Assembly (NCBI RefSeq): GCF_002943565.1
Contig: NZ_PJCH01000001.1
Location: 496,001-560,000 of the forward strand
DNA from: Hyphococcus luteus
GTDB taxonomy: Bacteria; Pseudomonadota; Alphaproteobacteria; Caulobacterales; Parvularculaceae
Reading direction: 5' to 3'
DNA length: 64,000 bases
Under the pieces are notes generated by a model that worked only from the letters and a program-made list of their open reading frames with translations, was not told where the DNA came from and did not search any database. This document shows positions 8,735 through 15,604 of the stretch, piece after piece. Every line of letters starts with the position of its first letter. The first letter of the stretch is position 1. A program made the translations under genes and the position numbers.

Positions 8735-9508
8735 ATGATTGACGCATTTGGTTCTTTTTCTCAAGTAATGATATTGTTCGCAGCGGCCTTTGGCGCCGGC
8801 GTGCTCAATACGATTGCCGGCGGCGGGACGTTTTTAACATTTCCGGCGTTAGTTTTGGCAGGCATAACGCCTGTTGCCGCCAATGCAACCAGCGCTGTTG
8901 CGGTTTTTCCCGGTTACCTCGGCGGAGCGTTCGGATTTCGTAAAGAACTGTTTTCCTTTGACAGGCGGTTTCTGCTTCGTCTTATCTGCATAACGACGGT
9001 TGGCGGCATCGTTGGATCAGGGATGTTGGTCGTTTCATCCGATCGAGTATTTTCGTTCGTGATTCCGTTTTTACTGCTTGTATCGACATTAATATTTCTG
9101 TTTGGCGAGCGACTGCGTATCCGGTCTGCATCGAGCATTCATCCGACAAATTGGAATGGCGTGGCGGGAATGTTCGCCGTCAGCGTCTATGGGGAATATT
9201 TCAATGGCGGGTTGGGCATCGTAATGCTTGCTCTGTTCGCACTATGGGGAATGTCCAACCTTCATAGGATGAATGCCCTCAAAAGCGGACTCAGCTTTGT
9301 TCTTTCAGCGCTCTCGGTTGGCGTATTCGCTATCGCCGGCCTGATCGCTTGGCCGCAAGCAGCAATCATGATGTTCGCATCAACCTTAGGCGGCTATGCA
9401 GGAGCGCCAATCGCCCGCGCCTTGCCAAGGACGGTTCTGCGCGCGCTTATTGCAGCGATTGGCTTTGGTACGAGCGCAATATTTTTTGCACGGCTAGGTC
9501 GCGTGTAA
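8735..9508 (+). CDS. TSUP family permease (TauE/SafE-like)
   Basis: 257 residues, hydrophobic throughout, with about 7-8 membrane segments. The family hallmark is present in the first helices (FGAGVLNTIAGGGTFLTFPALV) and again near the middle (YGEYFNGGLGIVMLALFALWG). The TSUP family exports or imports sulfur-containing or organic anions such as sulfite, sulfoacetate or taurine-derived sulfite. The substrate cannot be read from sequence. It lies about 200 bases after the DUF2945 gene, with no gene between and no clear Shine-Dalgarno sequence at the start. Confidence 0.85.
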   Translation: MIDAFGSFSQVMILFAAAFGAGVLNTIAGGGTFLTFPALVLAGITPVAANATSAVAVFPGYLGGAFGFRKELFSFDRRFLLRLICITTVGGIVGSGMLVVSSDRVFSFVIPFLLLVSTLIFLFGERLRIRSASSIHPTNWNGVAGMFAVSVYGEYFNGGLGIVMLALFALWGMSNLHRMNALKSGLSFVLSALSVGVFAIAGLIAWPQAAIMMFASTLGGYAGAPIARALPRTVLRALIAAIGFGTSAIFFARLGRV

Positions 9509-9598
9509 ACTTAATCACCCATTGTGCTGTTCAGCACGCCACAGGCGCTTGTTATCGCTCAGTGTCCTCTGTACGAAAAGACGCCTTGTTTTTGATGC

Positions 9599-9787
9599 TT
9601 AATCGGACGTCTTTTCTTTATCCCGCGGATTGGCGTCTACACCCAACGTCCAACTCGGCGGATCGCTGGCCGGAAACGATGCATTGAGCGTATCGTCGAT
9701 CCCCCCTTCCCATTTACTCGTATCCGCTTCATAGGCGGGAACGACCCGTGATTGGTTGGGGACACTTTGTTTATCGGCTGCACTCAT
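9599..9787 (-). CDS. Small acidic protein with SFPASDPPSWT motif (module A)
   Basis: 62 residues, hydrophilic, no membrane segment. The only recognisable part is DTLNASFPASDPPSWTLG. The same core occurs in the gene at 61772-62152 (DATLEASFPASDPPSWTLG). Short proteins with this motif occur in alphaproteobacteria with no known function. Both copies sit immediately downstream of an Ada-like gene, on the same strand and after a GC-rich hairpin. That conserved arrangement supports it being a real gene despite its small size. Confidence 0.65.
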   Translation of the reverse strand: MSAADKQSVPNQSRVVPAYEADTSKWEGGIDDTLNASFPASDPPSWTLGVDANPRDKEKTSD

Positions 9788-9902
9788 GGCTCAAGACACT
9801 TTTTGTAGATCGTCAGGCGGCAGGTTCGCTCATGCATTTTCGGGAAACCCTTGGCATGACTGCCCGTACCGAAAGGAAAACGTTTGAACCATTAGTGATT
9901 CA

Positions 9903-9931
9903 CCGGACCGGCCCGGGGAAGGCCGGCCCGG
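9903..9931 (-). terminator. GC-rich hairpin downstream of Ada-like gene A
   Basis: CCGG-A-CCGGCC pairs with GGCCGG-C-CCGG around a 7-base loop, just after the stop codon of the Ada-like gene. There is no T-run, so it may be a weak terminator or an mRNA 3' stabiliser. A related hairpin follows the paralogous gene at 61628. The flank TCCCTAACCGCCGGGCCGG here and TCCCTTGCCGCCGGGCCGG there agree at 17 of 19 bases. Confidence 0.55.
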
Positions 9932-9934
9932 CGG

Positions 9935-10858
9935 TTAGGGACAGCTCAAGGGGAGAGAGGACCTGTCCAACCTTAATCGCGAGAGGTTGGCATGCAACGC
10001 CAACGGTCCATCAATTCTTGCGTTTAAAATCCGTTTCCGTAATCGCGCAGAAAACGCAACACTTTCGTATTCTGCGGGGATGTTGCTCATTAAATGTCGA
10101 GGATTATTCTGCTCAACAGCCTGGATTATCCAGGCTTCCCGTTTTCCATCGCGCCAACATGCGGATGCGGATGGCAAACAAGATTTGAGGATCTGCAGCA
10201 GAGCCGACAATGACTTGTCTTCCGCAATCATGCAAATGCCGCTGTCAGTTCCCGCCACAAGAACACATTCCGAATCGCTTTCCACAATCGCGTACCAGAT
10301 CGCCGCGCCAACGCCGCCAGAGCGCCAAGCAGCAGGCGTCATGCCCAGATTGAACTTGGCTTTTTCGTATGCCCGGGAAACGGCGCCAAACCCTGCCTGA
10401 TAGATCGCATCAGAAACAGAATACCCGAGCGTTAACAATGTGCTCAGACGTTTCCATCGCAATTCTTCCGCGTATTCGCCTGGCGTTACGCCAAGTGTTT
10501 TCTTGAACGTTCGGTGTAGATGAAACCGGCTAACGCCGACTTTCGTCGCCAACTCATTCAGCACAGGTGCATGCTTGCCCTGATGGAGCGCGGCGCATGC
10601 CCGGATCACAGCCTCTGTTTGCGGCGTCAGCGCTGACTGCAAATCTGGGCGACAGCGTTTGCATGGCGCAAACCCGGCCGCATTTGCAGCAGCCCAATTC
10701 GGGAAGAATCGGACATTGCGACGCAATGGAGTTGACGTCGTACAACTCGGGCGACAATAGACCCCCGTAGTGACCACCGCATAGACGAAATCCGCGTCCC
10801 ATGTCCGGTCGCGGGAAACCAACGCTTTCCAACGCTGCTCTTCGGCCGCGGCCGCCAT
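9935..10858 (-). CDS. Ada-like regulator lacking the O6-methylguanine transferase active site (module A)
   Basis: 307 residues from the ATG at 10858, preceded by AAGGAG. Residues about 10-80 are the Ada metal-binding, methyl-phosphotriester-sensing domain with all four zinc cysteines (YCRPSCTT and FAPCKRCRP). Next comes an AraC-type helix-turn-helix (GVSRFHLHRTFKKTLGVTP, then FGAVSRAYEKA), then the ribonuclease-like N-lobe of the methyltransferase (AIWYAIVES, AGTDSGICMIAED). The protein ends before the catalytic PCHRV segment of full Ada (about 350 residues). It should sense methylated DNA backbone and activate transcription but not repair O6-methylguanine. It is divergent from the Rnk-type gene at 11362. 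A paralogue with the same truncation lies at 60705. Confidence 0.88.
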   Translation of the reverse strand: MAAAAEEQRWKALVSRDRTWDADFVYAVVTTGVYCRPSCTTSTPLRRNVRFFPNWAAANAAGFAPCKRCRPDLQSALTPQTEAVIRACAALHQGKHAPVLNELATKVGVSRFHLHRTFKKTLGVTPGEYAEELRWKRLSTLLTLGYSVSDAIYQAGFGAVSRAYEKAKFNLGMTPAAWRSGGVGAAIWYAIVESDSECVLVAGTDSGICMIAEDKSLSALLQILKSCLPSASACWRDGKREAWIIQAVEQNNPRHLMSNIPAEYESVAFSARLRKRILNARIDGPLALHANLSRLRLDRSSLPLSCP

Positions 10859-11361
10859 GTCATCACTCCTTCTTATCCAACACACTTCATATTGGTTTAG
10901 CGCGGCCCATTTTCTATCCGTTTGTTGCTATTTTGCTCTCAGTTCGAGCCTCGAGATCGAGACTTTCTCTTGAGCAAAAGCCCCCCAATCCGGCAAAATC
11001 CGTTACGATTAACTCATTTTCGAATGACCATAGCGCTCTTTCAGCCCTGCGCGCCGGGCAAGTTCAGTACTTGATTTTTTGAACTGCACGCACAATCTCG
11101 CAGATGACATGAGCATGATCTTTATATTCCAATGCTGCGTTCATCACGCGGGCCAAACTGTCGCAGGCCATTAGCCCCGCGCTCTTACTGCCGTTTAGTT
11201 AAGAGCGCGGGGGATACCCAAAAAACTATACCGCCACAATTAGGAAGGGGCTGCCACCGCTTCTTGCAGATGAACTTCATTTTCCATTCCGATTCCGGCC
11301 GCCCGGAGGAGGGGCGAGGCCCCATAGGTCACCTTGTGAATGAACCCAGGAGAAATCAAAA
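10859..11361. other. Divergent intergenic region of module A
   Basis: 503 bases between the Ada-like gene (minus) and the Rnk-type gene (plus). I see no credible coding sequence. It holds the strong hairpin at 11175-11212, and AGGAG lies just before the Rnk-type start. In module B the corresponding region contains an added thioredoxin-like gene. Confidence 0.6.
11175..11212 (+). repeat. 13-bp perfect stem-loop upstream of Rnk-type gene A
   Basis: CCCCGCGCTCTTA (11175-11187) and TAAGAGCGCGGGG (11200-11212) are exact reverse complements around a 12-base loop. The site is about 150-190 bases upstream of the Rnk-type start. The 14 bases TTAGCCCCGCGCTC at its left edge recur exactly at 60083-60096 (minus strand), at a similar distance from the paralogous Rnk-type gene. 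It could be a terminator for an upstream leader, a structured 5' leader, or part of a small RNA. Confidence 0.6.
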
Positions 11362-11772
11362 ATGCCCAACGAAGCGACCGAGATTTTCAAGAAGCCGGCA
11401 ATATATATCACTGAGGCTGATTACGATGCGCTTTCGCCGCTTATCAGTGCGGCAAATGGCGACGACACCGCAGATTTCCTGGCTGATGAAATCGAACGGG
11501 CCATCCGAGTTACCTCGGATGTGGGCGGGTCGTTCGTCAAGCTCGGCTCTTGTGTCGTGTTCAAAGACCTTGCGACCGGGGTTCTCAGAGAAGTTCAGCT
11601 AACCATGCCGAAAGACGCGGACATCAGCGCATCGCGAGTATCGGTCTTGGCGCCGGTCGGCGCCTCCTTGATTGGTCTTACCGAAAAAAGCAGATTTCAG
11701 TGGATCGGCGCCGACGGGAAAATTCGGGAACTTGAGGTTGTGAGCATACAAGATCCTAAACTGGCGGCATGA
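11362..11772 (+). CDS. Rnk-type GreA/GreB C-terminal domain protein (module A)
   Basis: 136 residues with AGGAGA before the ATG. After a short N-terminal part (IYITEADYDALSPLI) comes the GreA/GreB C-terminal FKBP-like domain (VKLGSCVVFKDLATG, PKDADISASRVSVLAPVGASLIGL). This is the layout of Rnk, which in E. coli is described as a regulator of nucleoside diphosphate kinase and resembles Gre factors that bind the RNA polymerase secondary channel. The paralogue at 59509-59919 has exactly the same length. The stop codon and the next start are joined as TGATATG, implying translational coupling to the following gene. Role in this organism is unknown. Confidence 0.85.
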   Translation: MPNEATEIFKKPAIYITEADYDALSPLISAANGDDTADFLADEIERAIRVTSDVGGSFVKLGSCVVFKDLATGVLREVQLTMPKDADISASRVSVLAPVGASLIGLTEKSRFQWIGADGKIRELEVVSIQDPKLAA

Positions 11773-11773
11773 T

Positions 11774-12433
11774 ATGGGTGGTGTGAACGATACAAGCTGC
11801 GCTCTTGCAGCGCATGCTTTGATAAGAGCCCGATGGGAGGCTCGCGACATCCTCGCGCGCCGGCCAAGAGAAGAAGCAATCGACCAGCTAAACGCTCATG
11901 CGTCAGAATGTGAATTGTCGATAAGCGCCTATGATCAGCTGTTGAGCGTAGCCCTGAACCAGGCTTCGCAAGAAATTCAGAATGAAAAGGCTGTTCTGCA
12001 GACTCCGCCGCCGCTTTTCGTCGCCTTTGACGACAAGCATGATTCTCAACGTCGAGCGGTTCGTCGAGCGGTTTTTGGACGGGCCGAGAATCACTGGCAA
12101 AGCGCATTTGAGAACGCCATTTCATTCGCTGGCTCCCTCGGAAATGCGAAACCTGATCACTACTCCAAACTCGAAGCAAGGCACATGCTGTCGGCAGGCC
12201 TCATCGAAATGCAAAGATGGCTTTGGGATCATCCCCACATTCCGGCAAACTTGGATGTGCGCTTAGCCATGTTTTTGAGCCTTCCCGGCTTGGAAATGCG
12301 GCGCAATGAAGTTGTCGTTACCCCTAATGAGTTTCCTCTCGCGAACAGGCGCCCCTCAATCCGCGGTGTTACACAATGGATCAAACGTCAGTTCTCCAAC
12401 CAACTTCACAGAGGAACAAAATATCCGTTATGA
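11774..12433 (+). CDS. Unknown conserved protein, second gene of the Rnk operon (module A)
   Basis: 219 residues, no signal peptide or membrane segment, mostly predicted helical. I recognise no family. It clearly pairs with the 221-residue protein at 58842-59507. Shared landmarks are an N-terminal RARWEAR (versus KVRWNAC), a middle stretch naming SPPT or TPPP followed by VF-x-D, an HW-x-x-x-x-E core and DVRLAMFLSL (versus NIRLVMFLSL) near residue 170. The C-terminus is basic (VTQWIKRQFSNQL). It begins one base after the Rnk-type stop codon, as its paralogue does. It may act with the Rnk-type protein, but this rests only on operon structure. Confidence 0.7.
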   Translation: MGGVNDTSCALAAHALIRARWEARDILARRPREEAIDQLNAHASECELSISAYDQLLSVALNQASQEIQNEKAVLQTPPPLFVAFDDKHDSQRRAVRRAVFGRAENHWQSAFENAISFAGSLGNAKPDHYSKLEARHMLSAGLIEMQRWLWDHPHIPANLDVRLAMFLSLPGLEMRRNEVVVTPNEFPLANRRPSIRGVTQWIKRQFSNQLHRGTKYPL

Positions 12434-12493
12434 AGTGCCACATTACGAAAGGTTCCGGAAATAGCGCGGTCGCAGTACACGATCGCAAATAGG

Positions 12494-12892
12494 ATGTTAG
12501 CGCATTGCCGTAGGCTGCGAACGCTAGCTCAGTCAGCCAGCCTTCCCACTGCGATCATCCGTCAAAAACCTCGGATGCCAGGCGGCGCTGGACGCCAGGC
12601 CATCTCGCATTGGTTTATTCAATTCGAACCATGGAAGCCGCCGAAAACTGAGCCACTGATGGGCTGGACCAGCATTGAAGCTGCTTTCGCTTCCATTTGA
12701 CTCGAATTTTCCGATTTAAAAAGCGCGGCAGCGTTCGCCAAATCACGCGGGTGATCCAACAAAATTGAATATCGCGCAATATTGCCGCAAAACCATAACT
12801 ATCAGGACGAGCTGTCTCGACGCCTGCTGCGCAACGCCAGCGACCACCGCCGTGCTCAAATGCCAAAAGAGTATATGCGCCGCCAGCCTTAG
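12494..12892 (+). pseudogene. Decayed NDUFS4-like gene (module A)
   Basis: One open frame of 133 codons, interrupted by in-frame TGA at 12698-12700 and 12752-12754, then a TAG stop at 12890. The translation follows the intact paralogue at 58395-58829: WFIQFEPWKPPKTEPLMGW, then I-stop-LEFSDLKSAAAFAKSRG-stop, then NYQDELSRRLLRNAS. The first stop sits where the paralogue has Arg (CGA to TGA) and the second where it has Trp (TGG to TGA). Each is a single transition and there is no frameshift, so decay looks recent. The domain belongs to the complex I NDUFS4 accessory family. A translated fragment of 68 residues could still be made. Confidence 0.8.
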
Positions 12893-13457
12893 AATAAACA
12901 GCATTTTCGGCCGCATTAACTTTTGACGCCCAGAAAGACATTGTTTCTCTATTTTGAGCGGACATCAAATGAGCACTGGCGCATCTACCCCTATGGCCGC
13001 ACTCTCTAAATCCAATGCGCTTTCCCCATTAACTCGCATGCCTCACTCAATTTTCTCATTGTGGTTGGGGAGGCTGGATATCTAAATCCGCCACGCATCG
13101 AATTGCTCAAGTGCTTCAGCCCCATTATTTTAGTCGAATGAATTCAAAATCCACTGGCGGACGAAATGCAGACCAATCCGCACCCCCTTTGAAGAATACC
13201 TGATCTGGGCGTGTAACGATCCCATAGTTCTGATTTGATCAAATATATAGATATCTCCCGCCAAACCCGACCGCGGCCCTCATGTAAAAAACGACCTCGG
13301 CGTCGCAGCTCGTCACGACGGTAATATATAGAGATGCATTACCTCACAAGAACTCCGTAAAGCACAGCCTACACCAAAGCACCAATCATCGCGCAATTGG
13401 CGTTTGTTGATGCGGCGTGTGAAATTTTCACGATTACGGCCGACAGACTAGCCTCCC
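12893..13457. other. Intergenic region without recognised gene
   Basis: 565 AT-richer bases between the NDUFS4-like pseudogene and the globin gene. No credible coding sequence. It holds an imperfect 24-base palindrome at 13320-13343 (GGTAAT at one end, ATTACC at the other) whose right part GAGATGCATTA resembles an NsrR half-site. TTTGATCAAA occurs at about 13235. The globin promoter is expected here. Confidence 0.5.
13320..13343 (+). promoter_or_regulatory. Possible NsrR-type half-site palindrome upstream of globin gene
   Basis: The ends GGTAAT and ATTACC are exact reverse complements over 24 bases. GAGATGCATTA matches 9 of 11 positions of the E. coli NsrR half-site AAGATGYATTT, but the second half-site is absent. 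Location before a globin gene, with nsrR 1.8 kb downstream, makes it plausible. Evidence is weak. Confidence 0.25.
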
Positions 13458-13670
13458 ATGCATGCAGTACACATTAAAGTTCCAAAATTGAATTACTCGC
13501 CACCGTGCGCTACCTTCCGGCCTCGTCCATTACAGGCAGGAAGAGCCACGAAGTCGCGCCCAATTCCGATTGCGTTATTCTGTCTCATTTTTGCAGTATT
13601 TACAATACTGCTTTTAGCACCCATATTCCTCTTTAGATGTATTTTTGTTATATCTTTTGGAGGCTTCACC

Positions 13671-14531
13671 GTGACCGTAGAAGCAGTTCAATATGAGGGC
13701 GCGCCTGGCGCGCTAATCAACGAAGAAATGGTGAAATGCGTAGTACACAAATTCTACGCACGAGCCCTGCAAAACGCGGTTTTAGGGCCAATATTGCGCA
13801 ACGCCGTTGGACTAAATTGGACTGAATACATTTCCCTGATGACTGACTACTGGACAAGCGTCTTGCTAGACACGGAACGTTATCACGGCAACCCTATTCT
13901 GGCGCATCTGCAGCACTCCGAAATCAAGCGCGAGCATTTCGATTTATGGCTTGGGCTCTGGCGCGAAACCGCTGAAGAATTCTGCGCGCCGCCAGCGGCG
14001 GCGGAGTTCGTCCGCAAAGCCGAAGATATTGGTAACAGCCTGAAACTGAACTTATACGAAAAGCCTAATTTCCGCCAATCTGAGTATGACCCATATTTGT
14101 CATCTCGGTTATTCACGACACAGCCGGACGACCAGCCCGGCGTTGCAAAACCTGACATAAACCCTGCTCCCGCATCGGAGATACATCCCCGCATCTATTC
14201 ATATGTATTCGGCGCTTATGCCTGGATGCTCTTTTCCTTGTGGATGGCGCTGCGCTCTGACGGCGGTGCGGTATTTATGATCGCTATCTCATCCTTTTTT
14301 CTGGCTATGTATGCCGGCGTTCCCTATCTATTGTCTGCGCTAGGACGCCGATATAGCGGCGCCAACGCTCCGAAACGAAATGACTTTGGAACATTCCTTG
14401 ACAAAGATATTTCTACTTTTACCGGAACAATAACTGGCCGGGAGGCCCTTATCCAAATCACCATAATACCAATTCTGCTTGCGCTTGGGATGTCCGCTAT
14501 TGCGCTTATTATCTCGCATGCGCGAGCTTGA
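13671..14531 (+). CDS. Group III truncated hemoglobin fused to a C-terminal membrane domain
   Basis: 286 residues from the GTG at 13671, which has TTGGAGG at good spacing. The same frame is open back to an ATG at 13458, which would add a T-rich, hydrophobic N-terminal segment, so the start is not settled. From the GTG start, residues about 15-130 are a group III truncated globin: FYARALQNAVLGPIL (helix B tyrosine), DYWTSVLLDTERYHGNP and KREHFDLWLGLWRET with the proximal histidine. After a proline-rich linker come about three membrane segments (YAWMLFSLWMAL, FFLAMYAGVPYLL, ALIQITIIPILLALGMSAI). Truncated globins bind O2 and NO. The membrane anchoring suggests NO detoxification or sensing at the inner membrane. 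nsrR and RIC genes follow. Confidence 0.8.
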   Translation: MTVEAVQYEGAPGALINEEMVKCVVHKFYARALQNAVLGPILRNAVGLNWTEYISLMTDYWTSVLLDTERYHGNPILAHLQHSEIKREHFDLWLGLWRETAEEFCAPPAAAEFVRKAEDIGNSLKLNLYEKPNFRQSEYDPYLSSRLFTTQPDDQPGVAKPDINPAPASEIHPRIYSYVFGAYAWMLFSLWMALRSDGGAVFMIAISSFFLAMYAGVPYLLSALGRRYSGANAPKRNDFGTFLDKDISTFTGTITGREALIQITIIPILLALGMSAIALIISHARA

Positions 14532-14559
14532 TGGGCCTTGTTCATCGAAGCGTAGCCAA

Positions 14560-15024
14560 ATGCACAACAGACGATTGATAGTAGGTATTGGCGCTATCAC
14601 GATTCCCGCAGTCTGGCTCGGGATGTTAATTGGCGTTTCGTTTGTCGCAACGCCCGTAAAATTTGAAGCTCATTCTCTCGACTTGCTGACCGCGCTCGAA
14701 ATCGGTCAGGTCACGTTTTCTCTATTCAATAAGATTGAATGGGGCGCCTGCTCATTGCTTATTGCGTTTATTTGGATGAGCCGCTGGCCTCTCATCCGAA
14801 CGATGTTGGCGGCTTGGGTATTGTTTCTCATCACTGTTCAATCCGCGTGGTTGCTGCCGGTCCTGAACGCTTACATCGAGAGCATTCCTCATGGAGCGCA
14901 AAAACCTCCGTCACTGGAGCACTCCGTATACAGCGCTATGGAGACAATCAAATTAGTCAGCTTGGCCGCAATTGCCGCAATGGCGATATCGGGTAATATT
15001 CGTACGAGCGCGCCCCTACGCTAA
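14560..15024 (+). CDS. Four-helix membrane protein (DUF4149/TMEM205-like, tentative)
   Basis: 154 residues from the ATG at 14560. An alternative start at 14518 overlaps the globin gene end. Four hydrophobic segments are visible (IVGIGAITIPAVWLGMLIG, ACSLLIAFIWM, MLAAWVLFLITVQSAWLLPVL, LVSLAAIAAMAI), with FVATPVKFEAHSL after the first. The layout resembles small integral proteins of the DUF4149 kind, but I am not sure of the family. It lies 28 bases after the globin-membrane gene and 112 bases before nsrR, so it is part of the nitrosative-stress cluster by position. Confidence 0.6.
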   Translation: MHNRRLIVGIGAITIPAVWLGMLIGVSFVATPVKFEAHSLDLLTALEIGQVTFSLFNKIEWGACSLLIAFIWMSRWPLIRTMLAAWVLFLITVQSAWLLPVLNAYIESIPHGAQKPPSLEHSVYSAMETIKLVSLAAIAAMAISGNIRTSAPLR

Positions 15025-15136
15025 AGGAAAAGAATTTATCGAATCGGGCGGAGCCCTGATTGATCTTTTTCAGGTGACTGGGCAGAGACAAACCATTAAA
15101 CGTAAAACAAATGTGAAATGCGAGTAGGATCTGACG

Positions 15137-15568
15137 ATGAGACTTACAGTTTATAGCGACTATGCGTTGCGCCTTCTCATGTACGTGGCGATCAATTCCG
15201 AGCGGCTCTGTACGATTCAGGAAATTGCAGATCATTACAATATTTCGAAAAACCACTTGATGAAAGTGACCTACGAGTTGGGGCTGGCCGGATACATAGA
15301 AACGGTTCGAGGGCGCAGCGGCGGCATCCGACTTGCGCGTGCATCCAGGGATATCGGCATCGGAGATGTTATTCGCTCGACCGAAGAAGATTTCAAGCTT
15401 GTCGAGTGTTTCGACCGCAGCACAAACCAATGTATGATTAGCGGCAGATGCAAGCTTGCCCGAATACTCGACGAAGCGCTCGGCGCTTATATGCAAACGT
15501 TGGACAAATATACGTTAGCGGACTTGGCGTCAGAACGCGGCCTGAAGAAGCTATTGGCTGTGAGTTAA
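15137..15568 (+). CDS. nsrR: NO-sensing Rrf2-family repressor NsrR
   Basis: 143 residues. The N-terminus is the Rrf2 winged helix (MRLTVYSDYALRLLMYVA, then ISKNHLMKVTYELG and RGRSGGIRLA). The cluster-binding segment holds three cysteines (VECFDRSTNQCMISGRCKL), the spacing expected for the [Fe-S] cluster of NsrR. NO damage to the cluster relieves repression of detoxification genes. Neighbours fit: a globin upstream, and the RIC repair gene convergent 36 bases away. A palindrome at 16430, in front of the RIC gene, is a plausible target. IscR would have a different cysteine pattern, so NsrR is preferred. Confidence 0.88.
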   Translation: MRLTVYSDYALRLLMYVAINSERLCTIQEIADHYNISKNHLMKVTYELGLAGYIETVRGRSGGIRLARASRDIGIGDVIRSTEEDFKLVECFDRSTNQCMISGRCKLARILDEALGAYMQTLDKYTLADLASERGLKKLLAVS

Positions 15569-15604
15569 TTAACGCAACCTATCCCCCTCCAACGGCAACA
15601 AATT

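Noticed and set aside
12494-12892. Reading the two TGA codons as recoded amino acids (UGA=Trp or selenocysteine)
   Set aside because: TGA ends many genes here, the first TGA aligns with Arg not Trp, and no selenocysteine context is seen. A pseudogene is simpler.
13230-13250. TTTGATCAAA as an FNR site
   Set aside because: The palindrome is too short and lacks the TTGAT-N4-ATCAA spacing.
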